64,000 nt of DNA from Trichomonas vaginalis G3 (lineage: Eukaryota; Parabasalia; Trichomonadida; Trichomonadidae): assembly GCF_026262505.1 (NCBI RefSeq), contig NC_067203.1:10974001-11038000 (forward strand), in the 5' to 3' direction. Numbering within the stretch: position 1 is the first letter of the stretch; every line of letters starts with the position of its first letter. A program made the translations under genes and the position numbers. Of the stretch, positions 20,167 through 30,430 are shown piece by piece. Below the pieces are notes generated by a model, which was not told where the DNA came from, searched no databases, and was given only the letters and a program-made list of their open reading frames with translations.

Positions 20167-20375
20167 ATTTTGGTTGTACACCACTTGTATGTGCCGGATA
20201 CCATTGTGTCAAATTTTTTCTGAAATTAACTTTAAAAGTACTATGTAAGATCATGAGATATAGCAATATATGTTTAAACCAACTTATATTTTGGTTGTAC
20301 ACCACTTGTATGTGCCGGATACCATTGTGTCAAATTTTTTCTGAAATTAACTTTAAAAGTACTAAGTAAGATCAT
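20167..20375. repeat. Direct duplication in the MULE 5' region
   Basis: A stretch of about 88 bp beginning ATTTTGGTTGTACACCACTT lies at 20167-20254 and again at 20288-20375, nearly identical, 121 bp apart. Both copies are upstream of the transposase start and inside the element, where the promoter and end-binding sites should be. It may be a duplicated promoter or binding site. Confidence 0.8.
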
Positions 20376-20659
20376 TTATTTTTGCATAATATAATGCCAA
20401 TATAGTTTCTTTTGATTTTATTTCATTTATAAGCAAATCAGATTTACCCAAAAACTCCACTCCATAAGCGTTCATTTGCTAAATTAAAAAGTGACAATGG
20501 GCTAGTCTGTCCCTTTCTCGCATGATGGAAGGATATTTTTTAATTTTTAAAAAATTCAAATAAATTAAAATTGAGTATATTTTTATACTGTTTCCATACA
20601 GACTGTTTAAAAAAAAGATATTGCTTATTTAAAAAAAAAATAAACTGACATGAATTTTT

Positions 20660-22765
20660 TTAATCTTTGTTTGCTAAGTTCTTCAAGTTCTTGAAAAGAC
20701 TCTTATCTGGGAAACGATCGATAACTGAAGCAATATATTTCTCGCCATTATCAGCTTCAGCTTTAACAGATTCATACTTGCTAGTGATACCTTTCATGAC
20801 TTCTGATGAAATTGATGTTGACTTCGGACTCTTCTTTACGAGTTGTTCCATCAATTGTGGAGTGAAGTCCTTGTAAACCTCAACAATTGCACCGTAGTCA
20901 AGTTTCATAAGACCATCAGACTCTGTGAGGATTCTTTTAAGAGAATCCAAGACTGATTTAAGGTTTTTAGACCATTGGTTGCTTTCATATTGCAAAAGCC
21001 AATCACTGAGGCTGAGTATATCATTATCTAAGTTAGAAGTGAACTCATCAAGAGATAATGATGTTGGCTGTTTGTATGAAATAATATAATAAGCGATGAA
21101 CTGATGCAAGAATTGAGAAATGAATTTTCTGTACAAAGGAGCTAATAAAGCCTTTTTGGCTTCATCGCATGCTTGTTGTGCAGCTTCAAGTTTAGATGGG
21201 AAATTAATACGGATATCGTATTCATCAGGAATAGCAAAATCATTGATGATCAAATCATTCAAATGAGCAAATGCGTTCTTTTGCATTGTAGCCCATTTGT
21301 TTTTCAATGTCATAACTGCTGCTTGATCAACAACGTCAGGAAGGTCTTTTCCAAGATCTCCTGATGTTCTAATACCACTCAATGAGTTGTTGATAGCTGC
21401 CATGACGTATTTCCTGTTGTTACAGCTAACAACGTATTCACCGAGCGCTTGTGTGTCGCTTATAAATGTCATTAACAAACCAGATCTGATGTTTGGAAGA
21501 CTGCCTGGTAAATTTGTTTCAATGGCAACTTTGTCAGCATCAATGAGTCTCTTCATGAAGTCATAAGGTGCTTGTGTACTCAATGTGCCATCACGATTAG
21601 TATCAATAGCATCTTCTTCCATGTTTATGATGTTTGTTAAGAATTGGTGAAGATCTTCAGGAATTTGACTTTCAAGACGTGTTTCGTATGTAATAAGACG
21701 TTTCTTCATCTCGTCGCTTGGCTCAACACCAAGCATATGGCCCATAGAACCAATGTAATCACGCATCCAAATGATAATACGTGAAAGTAAGAAAGTAGAT
21801 GAGGTTGAATTCATAACAACTTTGTCGATGACTTTAAGGACTTCAGCGTTAGCAAGTTGGCCAAGGATATCCATGATTTGAATGCCTTGAACACTTTCTT
21901 GTGGTAAAGGAAGAGCTGGAATGATGATATCAAGAGTATCTGTAATGTTTTCGAGAACTTCTTGTAATTTCTTGAGAAGAGAGTCGAGCTGAGCAACGCT
22001 CAAGGCTGTATTAGCGTTCTTGAACTGGTCGGCAATTGAATCTGTCAATAAATCTTTAACTGTGATTGGCTGCTTAAGTCGGATTGAACCAGCAATAACA
22101 ATCCAAACAGCACGCGCAAGACGGTCTGTAGTAATCTTCTGTTCTTCGTCTGTTGTGATTCTGAAGGCAGATGTAACAACACGTTGAGCATTAACAAGGA
22201 GAGTCATCATCTTTTCTTGGATTGGTTCGAATTTCTCGCAAATGAATGATTTTTGTGTTTCGTTTTTGAGATTTTCTAATAACTCTTCTTCAAAATCAAG
22301 AAGTTGAATAACAATCTTAAAGCATTGGATACTGAAATCACCTTCATGAGTGCGGCAGAATTCTTCGACGTCTTCCATTTGAGCCTCTGCTTCTGCAAAT
22401 CGACGCTGAAGTTCAGAGACTTTGTAAAGACGACCTAAAATCTTAGCGAGATCTTTTGTTTCTTGGTATCGGGGCATATTTGCAGTTACGTCTTGGCATT
22501 GAGATGAAATTTCTGCGATGTCTTTTCTTAATTTCTTTAATGTCGCTGAAATATCGTCTAAATCATGTATGCCATCGTCTACATTACCGACGATCTGTTG
22601 GACACGCGCTTTGAGCTTACTTAGTTTGTCAGTATGTTTTGAAATTGTTTTCTGCTTCGTCTGTGGCAGAATTTCTAAGTCAGATTGTCCCTTCAGCTTC
22701 CTAGCAACGGAGTTGAAGGCTTGTTCCTCTGCCCTTTTCAATTCATATTCTAGTGCATTATTCAT
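20660..22765 (-). CDS. SEC6: Exocyst subunit Sec6/EXOC3-like
   Basis: A 701-residue, almost wholly helical protein with no membrane segment. The N-terminal 120 residues are heptad-rich coiled coil (LDDISATLKKLRKDIAEIS). The rest is helical-bundle sequence. The C-terminal third, with YVMAAINNSLSG, then FAHLNDLIINDFAIP, then YRKFISQFLHQFIAYYI, follows the order and spacing I know from Sec6 (YMIAIINN, LNELM, VVVEYLRAVM), and the length is close to the 700-750 usual for Sec6. Sec6 is a core part of the exocyst that tethers secretory vesicles to the plasma membrane. Another tethering-complex subunit of the CATCHR class is the alternative. It is divergent from IFT121 across a 488-bp gap. The frame is intact. 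Confidence 0.65.
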   Translation of the reverse strand: MNNALEYELKRAEEQAFNSVARKLKGQSDLEILPQTKQKTISKHTDKLSKLKARVQQIVGNVDDGIHDLDDISATLKKLRKDIAEISSQCQDVTANMPRYQETKDLAKILGRLYKVSELQRRFAEAEAQMEDVEEFCRTHEGDFSIQCFKIVIQLLDFEEELLENLKNETQKSFICEKFEPIQEKMMTLLVNAQRVVTSAFRITTDEEQKITTDRLARAVWIVIAGSIRLKQPITVKDLLTDSIADQFKNANTALSVAQLDSLLKKLQEVLENITDTLDIIIPALPLPQESVQGIQIMDILGQLANAEVLKVIDKVVMNSTSSTFLLSRIIIWMRDYIGSMGHMLGVEPSDEMKKRLITYETRLESQIPEDLHQFLTNIINMEEDAIDTNRDGTLSTQAPYDFMKRLIDADKVAIETNLPGSLPNIRSGLLMTFISDTQALGEYVVSCNNRKYVMAAINNSLSGIRTSGDLGKDLPDVVDQAAVMTLKNKWATMQKNAFAHLNDLIINDFAIPDEYDIRINFPSKLEAAQQACDEAKKALLAPLYRKFISQFLHQFIAYYIISYKQPTSLSLDEFTSNLDNDILSLSDWLLQYESNQWSKNLKSVLDSLKRILTESDGLMKLDYGAIVEVYKDFTPQLMEQLVKKSPKSTSISSEVMKGITSKYESVKAEADNGEKYIASVIDRFPDKSLFKNLKNLANKD

Positions 22766-23253
22766 TTGTTTTTTTTTTTACTTTTTTTTATTCCATATTT
22801 TCTTCGAATCATACCCTGACTTTAAAAATAGAATCGTCATTAGCTAGAAACCCATCTTTTCATTTAAGATCATCCAATTCATCCTCATCGAATGGCAAAA
22901 ATGTTCTAGTATGCACAATCTCATATTTTTATGAGATCATATATATTGAGTATAGCTTATTGAATTGAATATTCTAATATTACATGATCATATTCATGAA
23001 TTCTAACTTTTTATTCAAATTAAACTTGAATAATGATTTTGGCTCTCAAGGTTTGAATTAAATAGCTTATGGTTTGACTGAATGCTAATTAGTCAATGAA
23101 CATTATGGAACTAACAACGATATCTTGATGAAATAATCAAAGTTGGACCATTTTGTAAGGATAAATAAGAAATATATAATATGTAGAATCTATATCAAAT
23201 GATACTCCAAAAATCACGTTTAATTTTTTTTATTTTAAAATTAACAGAAACAG
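22766..23253. promoter_or_regulatory. Shared upstream region of Sec6-like and IFT121
   Basis: A 488-bp AT-rich region between two divergent genes, so it must hold both promoters. TCAAT- and TCAC-type initiator candidates can be found near both ends, but none is decisive. Confidence 0.4.
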
Positions 23254-26200
23254 ATGTCTTCCTTTCGGGTATTCCTTTCTAAAAGGATGAAATCATCCAA
23301 CGAGAATCCAATGCTGAGAATGTCCTGGAATAGGTCTAATGGCCTTATTGCAGGAGGTTACTCAGATGGTATGATATCTCTTTTCAACGTTACTCCTTCG
23401 CGTGAGCAACCTGGCTCAATTCAAGTTGAAACATCCGAAGTAATTAGTGTTCATAATAAAAAGATTACAGCCTTATCATGGTCAGATAACGGCAAATATT
23501 TTTCATCAGGTGATTCTTCAGGTAAAATTGCCTTCTTCGCAAAGAAGGAGAAAGGTTGGAAGAACATTGTCAACAATTCTTCAGTAAATTCATCTGTAAA
23601 TAACATTAGTTGGTCGAAAAAAAATAATATCTTAGCAATTGCTTATCAGGATGGTACATGTGCATGCGTTGGCAACGAAGGTAACCTACACTGGTCAAAC
23701 ATGATGAGACAAGTACTTGAATTTCTCGAATGGTCTCCTAATTCAAAAGTTTTACTTGGTGGTACAATTTATGGCGAAATTCTTATCATCGATTCCAAAG
23801 GTGTCGAAATTAACACTGTTCCATTACCATGCCTTTCAAATTCAAAAACAGAACCAAAACTTGTTGCTCTTGAGTGGCACAAGAGGGCAGAATACGGACT
23901 TCTCATCGCTTTCAGGGATGGTCAAATCCAATTGATGAGAAATGAATCAGATTCCCAGCCTTTCGTTATTACAATGGAACTTGAGATTTCTACAGCCACA
24001 TGGTTCAAGAATGGCCAGAATTTTGTTGCTGCTGGTATAAAACCAAACGGTAGAGCTGTTGCAATCTTCTTTAATGCTCACGGAGATAATATCAGAGAAC
24101 TTGAACTTCAAGGCAAAGAAATTCATGCAATTTCCCTTGATCCTACAGATACATCGCTTGCTATTGCATCAGATCATCATTTCTGCCTTGCTCAAATTGT
24201 TCCTTCAATTATTTGGGCATATTCCAATAATGTTCTCTGCTATTGCTACTCAAAGAACAATGATAACATGTATCATGCTATTTTCTTCAACAGGAAATCA
24301 GGAGAAAGAAGAATCCAACAATTCAAAGATGTCCTCACTCTTTCAGCCCATTCCGGCTTCTTTACATTTGCCACAAAAACAGGAGCTGAAGATGCCACAA
24401 TAACAGTCACAAATACAATTGGTGTCGCTTTAACTTCAGCACAAATTCCATTTATTCCATTCCAGTCATCCTCCCATGGCCAAACTACAGCTTTAGTTTC
24501 ACAAAACAAGATTTGCGTCTGGAGATTCCAAGAAGATGAACAGCCACAGATTATTGATTTCCATGACCCAATAACAGCTGCTCATTTAACAGCCAAATGC
24601 CTCTATATTTCAGCAGGAGCGCAAATTGTTGTCCTTGATATGCCTTCTCTCGCTGAAATCACAAGATATACAATTAATTTCTCTTGTGAAATGATTGGCG
24701 CCAACGCAAATGGTTCTCTTCTCTCCTTAAATGACTCTTATGGTACAGTTCAATTCTTTTCAACCGAAGAAAAGAGGATTGTTGGACCAGTTTGCAAAGA
24801 AGTTTGGGCATCAGCATGGAGTAACGATAATCCAGACCAATTTGCAGCCTTGGAGCGTCAGAAACTTGTTGTCTTCAACGATCTTGACTCAGAAGAGCCT
24901 GTTTCCTGTTTATCTCATATTGCCGAGTTCACAGACTTAGAAATTCTCACAGTTGACCTTCTCTGGTTACTTAAGGATCCACAAAATCCAAGTCCGAGAT
25001 ATTTCAGAGTCCATCAGACAAAGCAATTAAGACAATTACAACAAATGCTCTCAGCAAGACCAGAAACATCAGTTGAAGATATCTTTGCATTCTGCAAGAA
25101 AGAAAACAAGACCAAATTATGGGATTCCTTCGCAGAAACTGTTATGTTAGAGATGAATTTCTCTTTAACAGAAAGATGTTACTTGGAAACAACAAATTAC
25201 AAAGGTCTTCAGTTCGTTAAGCGTATCAGGACCGTCAAAGACCCCAATATCCAGAGAGCCCAAGTATTATCTTATCTCGGAAGATTCGACGAAGCCGAAA
25301 GTATCTATCTATCCATGGACAGATTGGACTTAGCCGTAGAAATGAGAAGATCAATCGGAGATTTCCACCACGTCCTCAAAATCATGGGAAACGGTGTTGG
25401 CGACGACGAAACAATTGCTGCAGCATATACAGCACGTGGTGACGAACTATGCGAACAAGGACATTGGAGTGAAGCAGCAATGGCATATTCACAAGCCAGA
25501 AACGACGAGAAACTGATGAAAGCAAGATTCCTTGCACAAGATTACGATGGCCTTGAGAGACAAATGATGGCTCTTCCAGCACAATCTCCTCTTCTCCACA
25601 AGATTGGCGAGATGTTTGTCGCAATCGGTGCTGTCGATGACGCAGTGACAGCATTCACTTCCTGTGGAGATATCGCAGCAGCAATCGATGCCTGCGCGAA
25701 AATGAACCATTGGAAACCAGCTTTGAAACTCGCAAGCAGAGGAAGAAACGAAGAAATCAAAGCGAGAATGGTCAAATACGCAGAAGATCTGATTGCTAAT
25801 GGTCAAAGAGCATCAGCTGTTGACTTCTACGTAAGAGCAGGATTGAATGTCGAAGCGGCCAAGTTACTTTTGAAAGCAGGAGATGAAATTCTTGCAGTTG
25901 GAGATGATTTTATCTCAGCGAAGATGTGTTATATCTTTGCAGGAATACAATTGGAACAGCAAAGAAAAGGCGCTTTCGATGGCAGTGCAACAGCTGAAGA
26001 GAGATTGGATGGATTGATGAGAGAAGATGAAGTTACAACAAGTGGTTTGCACAGAGAAGTTTGGCGTAAAGCGGAAGGTGTCCATTTCTTGTTGTTGGCG
26101 AACAGGTTCTTCCAAGAAAGGAAGTACAAAGACGCATTAGTTGCTGCATGCCGCGTTTTCGATGATTACTCGGACATTGTTGGAGAAGCTCGTGCTGCAT

Positions 26201-26583
26201 CATTACTCGCATTGTGCGGATTGAAGAAGAGATTCTTTGGTCAGTGCAGCCGCGCGATGACGACATTGGAACATTCTGATGAATTGCCACAAGCACAGAG
26301 AGAGAAATTCGAAGACTTGGCAATTGATATATTCACAAGAAATCAACCTGTTGACCAGGAATCCTTAGGAATTGTTCAATGTCCTAAATGTTCGGGAGTC
26401 GTTTCAAATCTTCAGTCTCAATGTCCTGAATGCGGCGAAAGAATGAAAGTTTGCACATACACAGCACGGTTGATTGATGGCCAGAACTACTGGGAATGCA
26501 AGTATTGCAAACACTATGTAATGATTGATGCTGTCGACGAATTAAGATACTGCCCTCTTTGCCATCATAAGATTACTCAATAA
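23254..26583 (+). CDS. IFT121: Intraflagellar transport protein IFT121/WDR35
   Basis: A 1,109-residue protein of the IFT-A complex, which drives retrograde transport and cargo import in flagella. The N-terminal 600 residues hold two WD40 propellers (LRMSWNRSNGLIAGGYSDG; ALSWSDNGKYFSSGDSSG; WSPNSKVLLGGTIYGEI). Residues 620-1030 are TPR-like helices, with YKGLQFVKRI, GRFDEAESIYLSMDRLDLA and WRKAEGVHFLLLANRFF matching human WDR35 in order. The C-terminus (from about 1040) has four CxxC pairs (CPKC, CPEC, CKYC, CPLC) forming zinc ribbons, somewhat richer in Cys than I recall for the human protein. The length is close to the family (about 1,180). The start is the first ATG and matches the family N-terminus. 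Expected in a four- to five-flagellated cell. Intact. Confidence 0.95.
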   Translation: MSSFRVFLSKRMKSSNENPMLRMSWNRSNGLIAGGYSDGMISLFNVTPSREQPGSIQVETSEVISVHNKKITALSWSDNGKYFSSGDSSGKIAFFAKKEKGWKNIVNNSSVNSSVNNISWSKKNNILAIAYQDGTCACVGNEGNLHWSNMMRQVLEFLEWSPNSKVLLGGTIYGEILIIDSKGVEINTVPLPCLSNSKTEPKLVALEWHKRAEYGLLIAFRDGQIQLMRNESDSQPFVITMELEISTATWFKNGQNFVAAGIKPNGRAVAIFFNAHGDNIRELELQGKEIHAISLDPTDTSLAIASDHHFCLAQIVPSIIWAYSNNVLCYCYSKNNDNMYHAIFFNRKSGERRIQQFKDVLTLSAHSGFFTFATKTGAEDATITVTNTIGVALTSAQIPFIPFQSSSHGQTTALVSQNKICVWRFQEDEQPQIIDFHDPITAAHLTAKCLYISAGAQIVVLDMPSLAEITRYTINFSCEMIGANANGSLLSLNDSYGTVQFFSTEEKRIVGPVCKEVWASAWSNDNPDQFAALERQKLVVFNDLDSEEPVSCLSHIAEFTDLEILTVDLLWLLKDPQNPSPRYFRVHQTKQLRQLQQMLSARPETSVEDIFAFCKKENKTKLWDSFAETVMLEMNFSLTERCYLETTNYKGLQFVKRIRTVKDPNIQRAQVLSYLGRFDEAESIYLSMDRLDLAVEMRRSIGDFHHVLKIMGNGVGDDETIAAAYTARGDELCEQGHWSEAAMAYSQARNDEKLMKARFLAQDYDGLERQMMALPAQSPLLHKIGEMFVAIGAVDDAVTAFTSCGDIAAAIDACAKMNHWKPALKLASRGRNEEIKARMVKYAEDLIANGQRASAVDFYVRAGLNVEAAKLLLKAGDEILAVGDDFISAKMCYIFAGIQLEQQRKGAFDGSATAEERLDGLMREDEVTTSGLHREVWRKAEGVHFLLLANRFFQERKYKDALVAACRVFDDYSDIVGEARAASLLALCGLKKRFFGQCSRAMTTLEHSDELPQAQREKFEDLAIDIFTRNQPVDQESLGIVQCPKCSGVVSNLQSQCPECGERMKVCTYTARLIDGQNYWECKYCKHYVMIDAVDELRYCPLCHHKITQ

Positions 26584-26683
26584 TTATATTAAAGCATATG
26601 TTTATCTTAATCTATTTCATTTTTATATTTATAAAAATCTTGATTATTGTTTATTCTTGACTCAAGAATTAATATTTAACTTA

Positions 26684-26898
26684 AGGGTACACTTACCACT
26701 TTCTGACATGCTCTCAATTTTTTTGACATCCAAGCTTTATATCCCAATTTTCTATAATAAAAAGTTAATATCTTTTGTCGGGAAAAAGTTATTATTTATC
26801 ACTGCTTAGTTCCTAGCATGGATATTATACTCTTTTTCCATTATATTAAAGATATGATGATATTATCTGAGTGTGTCAGAAAGTGGTAAGTGCACCCT
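26684..26898. mobile_element. 215-bp MITE with AGGGT ends
   Basis: The ends are inverted repeats of about 27 bp: AGGGT(A/G)CACTTACCACTT continuing TCTGACA. TA flanks lie at 26682-26683 and 26899-26900. There is no coding capacity. The AGGGT start and TA flanks match the mariner at 8886 and the elements at 17162 and 44798, so it is probably a mariner-type MITE. It sits about 100 bp past the IFT121 stop. Confidence 0.85.
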
Positions 26899-26994
26899 TA
26901 AAAATAATTACTTAAAATGTAGCTTTAGTGTATGAAACACTTATTATTCAGGACTCTGTTATTGATCTATATGATTGTATCAAGAAATTATAAT
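26899..26994. other. Junction between MITE and Maverick 2
   Basis: About 100 bp of AT-rich sequence with no features. Maverick coding homology begins about 26995. Confidence 0.4.
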
Positions 26995-27925
26995 TAACAT
27001 TTACGAAAAACACCTGTTTTAATAAATTTGCGAACGAATTTATGAACGAAAGACAAAAGGCTGAATTAGAAGGAAATAAAGGAAAAAGTTTATTTTGCAA
27101 AATTTCACTTAATGGATCATATGGTTACGATGCAATGAATACACAAAATTACGCAAAGACTAAAATAATGAATGCACAGAAGGCACGCGTTGCATGTATG
27201 TCAAATAAGTTTAAAAACATAAGAGAAATAGGTGAAGATACGTATCAAGTGATGCTCAAAGATAGATTTTATAGATGTGATACATGTTTACAAGAGGCAT
27301 TCTTCACTTTAGATAATGCTAAATACTGGTATTTAGTTTTCATTTATGATTTTATGTATAAATGCATGAATGTTAATCGTTTTCATTTCATTGAAGGTGA
27401 TACCGATTCATCTTATTGGGCAATCGCTGGCGACCCAAATCTTCCTAACACTCAAGCATTTCAAGCAATTGTTACGATAAACAATTTTATGATAAAAACA
27501 TTTTCAAATTCGCACCTTTTGATTTCTTTTGTTTTGATGAGAAATTTAAACCTAAATTAAAGAATAAAGCTGAAGAAAAAGCACATGAGAAAAAAATATT
27601 GGGTTTAGCAATTGAGAAACAAGGTGATAACATGGTTGCTTTATGTCCTAAGTGTTATACATCATTCAACGGTTCAATTGATGGGGGTGATTTTAAAAAG
27701 ATTGCACAAAAAATGAAAGGTGTTAGTTTAAGACAAAATAAGCAATTAACACCTAAAAATTATTTGGATATAATAAATGATAAAGTGATATTTGATGGTC
27801 AGAATATTAATTTACAACTTAAAAATGGGTCAATGACTCGCTTAACAATCGGTAAGACTGCATTAACAGGAGCACACACTAAGGCTGTATGTTGTGAAAA
27901 TGGATGTTGTATGCCATTTATTTAA
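26995..27925 (+). pseudogene. Element 2: protein-primed DNA polymerase B, C-terminal part
   Basis: Family B polymerase motifs of the palm are visible: the KISLNGSYGYD box (motif B region) and EGDTDSSYW (motif C, DTDS). These are followed by C-terminal sequence with a CPKCY knuckle. This is the protein-primed type used by Mavericks to copy their own DNA. Only the C-terminal portion is present, and the gene is broken. It is on the same strand as the integrase. Confidence 0.85.
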
Positions 27926-28052
27926 TACAATTTTGAAAATTTTATTTTTAATGAAATGCCACAGAAGAGACAAAAGGAACCGTTAATGATGGTTTTGATA
28001 CTATGATTCAAAGAGGTTGGCACCCTTAAACATTTATTTTATTTTTATATAA

Positions 28053-28643
28053 ATGGATAACACAGATTTAAAAAATTTAATTGATGATTTAGTACTTAAT
28101 CAAAATTTTCTTAGTTATTATGAATTAAAATCATATCTCCAAAAATATAATAATAATATAACGGGTGATGATATGGAATATTATTATCCATATTATAAAA
28201 ATGAAATTTTGAAATATCATAATAAAATAATTTCTGAAATTAAAGACAAAATTAAAAATAATGAATATACAAAGGGAAAAACTAAATCACAACTTAAACA
28301 GTTGAAAGATTTCAAAAATAAAGTATTAACAGAAGAAGATATTGATGAATTATATAATTTATATAATCCTGAGCCACAAAAACCAAAGCCGAGGTCTAAA
28401 GTAGCAAATGTTCAACAGCTAAAGGAACAAAACGCCCAGGTCCTTCAGACCATAAATGATGCACAAGCTTTAATTTATGATTCATTAGTTAAACCATATT
28501 CAGCCCGACTTTTAAATGAAGATCAACTTTTGGAATTCATCCTTCAACATAAACTCGAAGCGGGAAAGTATATCAAACCTTTATATACAGCATATTTAAA
28601 ACAAATGAATAGAATACATCCAGAATTAATGAAGGGGGAATGA
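28053..28643 (+). CDS. Element 2: 196-residue helical protein, unknown
   Basis: A soluble, helix-rich protein with many Lys, Asn and Tyr. Near residue 120 it carries QQLKEQNAQVLQTINDAQA. The words QQLKxQxAQVLQTI recur at the very N-terminus of the tail-fibre-like protein at 34549-35604, so the two share an attachment or sorting segment. A TTTATTTTTATATAA motif lies directly before its ATG. Its stop overlaps the start of the integrase gene by four bases, so the two are probably expressed together. No known family. Confidence 0.6.
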   Translation: MDNTDLKNLIDDLVLNQNFLSYYELKSYLQKYNNNITGDDMEYYYPYYKNEILKYHNKIISEIKDKIKNNEYTKGKTKSQLKQLKDFKNKVLTEEDIDELYNLYNPEPQKPKPRSKVANVQQLKEQNAQVLQTINDAQALIYDSLVKPYSARLLNEDQLLEFILQHKLEAGKYIKPLYTAYLKQMNRIHPELMKGE

Positions 28644-29604
28644 ATTCCAAAACTTCATCATCCAAAATCAAAGCAGATAAAATTAAACCACTTGCAATAA
28701 AAACCTCCAACGACAGTACCCCTCCTCCTTCAGTTAATTCTTCATCATTCACTTTATTATATCCATTTCAAACATTAAAGAAGCAAAAAGATTTTAAAAA
28801 GGATTTCAAGATATTAAATAAACCAATTGACCCGAAAATTCAACCGTTAAAGGAAAAATTTAGTCGCCCTTCATTTGCTCCATATCCATATTCATACGAA
28901 ATCGATCATTTAGAATATTCAAAAGGAAACGTTACTTATTTATTTGCCATTAACATTAACACTAGATATTTATATTGCATTCCAGTGAAAGGGAAAACAG
29001 AACAGGAAACAAGAAGAGCTATACAATACTTACTAGATCATGAAAGAGTAGATAATATCAGGGGTGATGGTGATAAAGGATTTCAGGCAACTATGACTCA
29101 TTATTTCCCACAAATTAATTTTTCTTCTCATCCTCTCCATATACGTTTCATAATAAAATAGTTGATGCGGTAATGAGAACTCTTAGAGATGCGTTAGGGG
29201 TTAACGGTCGGATATACTGGGATGGAAATCATGACTCCATCATACAGCAGTTAGTATATTATTACAATAATACATGGCATAGAACTATAAACATGAAACC
29301 AGTGGAAATGAAAAATGATATTTCAAAAGAATGGGAATATATTAGAAAGCAAATGGAAAGGTTGAATGATGTTAAACGTGAACAAATTAATTCGGGGCTC
29401 ATGAATTTTAAACAAGGGGATAAAGTTTTGATTCATCTCGATTATGGAAAAACTAATAAATCAATGACAAAAAGAAGACGAAGATTTGACACAATAGCTG
29501 AATTTGTTAGATATATTAACGGCAATGCATTAGTTGAAGTTGACAATAAATTAATAGAAATTCCGATTTATTTTATTACTCCATTATATTTAAATAATAT
29601 TTAA
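28640..29604 (+). pseudogene. Element 2: retroviral-type (Polinton) integrase
   Basis: The DDE integrase fold is recognisable by YEIDHLEY (first acidic residue region), then LFAININTRYLYCIPVKGKT, then NIRGDGDKGF (second Asp). Later comes a helical YYNNTWHRTINMKPVEM segment and an SH3- or chromo-like C-terminal domain (FKQGDKVLIHLDYGK). This is the usual layout of Maverick c-integrase. It inserts the element DNA into the genome. The frame is broken, about once. It follows the 196-residue gene with a 4-base overlap. Confidence 0.85.
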
Positions 29605-29623
29605 TTTTTTTATTTCGTAAGAA

Positions 29624-29944
29624 ATGAGTGACAACAAAGCAGTCAAGAGTCCTGATTTAATTAAGATTCAGAGTCCAGACGATGAATATAAAAAGAAACT
29701 AAACAGAATTAAATCAAAAATATGCTATTACAAAAAGAAGCCACAATGCGGTGGGGTTGATGCCCATAAAACTAAAGTAATTGAAAACGATGAAGAGAGG
29801 AAAGAAATAATCGAAAAATTAGAAACTTACCGTTCAATCCTTAAACTGGGTGAAGCAAAAATAAAAGAATTTAATAGAATAAATAAATTGATTGGAAGAG
29901 ATGAATTTAATAAAGATGAATTTTTAAACTCTATCCAAATTTAA
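29624..29944 (+). CDS. Element 2: 106-residue basic protein, unknown
   Basis: A small Lys-rich, helix-forming protein (KLNRIKSKICYYKKKPQCGG; ERKEIIEKLETYRSILKLG). It sits 19 bp after the integrase on the same strand and converges with a small minus-strand gene, the two overlapping at their stops. No family is recognised. Confidence 0.5.
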   Translation: MSDNKAVKSPDLIKIQSPDDEYKKKLNRIKSKICYYKKKPQCGGVDAHKTKVIENDEERKEIIEKLETYRSILKLGEAKIKEFNRINKLIGRDEFNKDEFLNSIQI

Positions 29945-30105
29945 TTTTTATTTTTCTTTGACAACATCTCTCTTTCCATCATTACTGCATAACCACATTT
30001 TCTCAGTTTTAGTGGTTTGTTATTTTTAGCAAGTTCTCGCATCATTTTTATCATTTCCTCCCTTGTTATGATTCGTGGTAAATTTTGAGCTTGTGGGGTA
30101 TCCAT
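29941..30105 (-). CDS. Element 2: 54-residue basic protein, unknown
   Basis: A short minus-strand frame starting ATG at 30105: MDTPQAQNLPRIITREEM and ending in KKNKN. It is basic and helical, with no membrane segment. The ATG is preceded on the minus strand by TTTTTATTTTTATCATAA, a version of the element's T-rich upstream motif, which supports it as a real gene. Function unknown. Confidence 0.5.
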   Translation of the reverse strand: MDTPQAQNLPRIITREEMIKMMRELAKNNKPLKLRKCGYAVMMEREMLSKKNKN

Positions 30106-30161
30106 TTATGATAAAAATAAAAATTTGTTATCAGTTATTTTATCGTTAATGGTTTTTAGGT

Positions 30162-30401
30162 TATTCAATAATTAATTATTTTTGAATAACTGAAGGTGCT
30201 ACCATGTTACCATGTGCTACCAGGTTAATTAACTTCTCTGAAAAAATGAGACAACATGACATTTTGACAACACAGCAGGAGGAAGGCATTTATGAATTAT
30301 TTTTGAAGAACTGAAGGTGCTACCATGTTACCATGTGCTACCAGGTTAATTAACTTCTCTGAAAAAATGAGACAACATGACATTTTGACAACACAGCAGG
30401 A
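30162..30401. repeat. Iteron-like module, copies A and B
   Basis: Two near-identical tandem modules of about 110-120 bp, with cores at 30195-30221 and 30316-30342. Each core reads GGTGCTACCATG, TTA, CCATGTGCTACC, with repeated CATGG(T)/ACCATG words. A conserved TTAATTAACTTCTCTGAA stretch follows, then a run of TGACA/GACAA words. Both are in opposite orientation to the four copies at 32.8-34.3 kb. Confidence 0.9.
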
Positions 30402-30430
30402 TTAATGCAAAAATAAATTCCAATCATACT

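Larger units (their letters stand above)
18352..20519 (-). mobile_element. Complete Mutator-like element (MULE)
   Basis: A 2,168-bp element with both ends aligned without gaps over 34 bp (GAGNNNGGGACANACT, then GCCCATTGTCAC and TTTTT; five mismatches). The perfect 10-bp target duplication GCATGATGGA lies at 18342-18351 and 20520-20529. A single 480-residue transposase gene fills the minus strand. The uninterrupted gene and perfect duplication say the insertion is recent and may still be active. Mutator-like elements are known from Trichomonas vaginalis. Confidence 0.95.

Noticed and set aside
25382-26323. Antisense frames over the IFT121 3' half
   Set aside because: They are shadows of a well-supported coding strand with codon bias that leaves other frames open.
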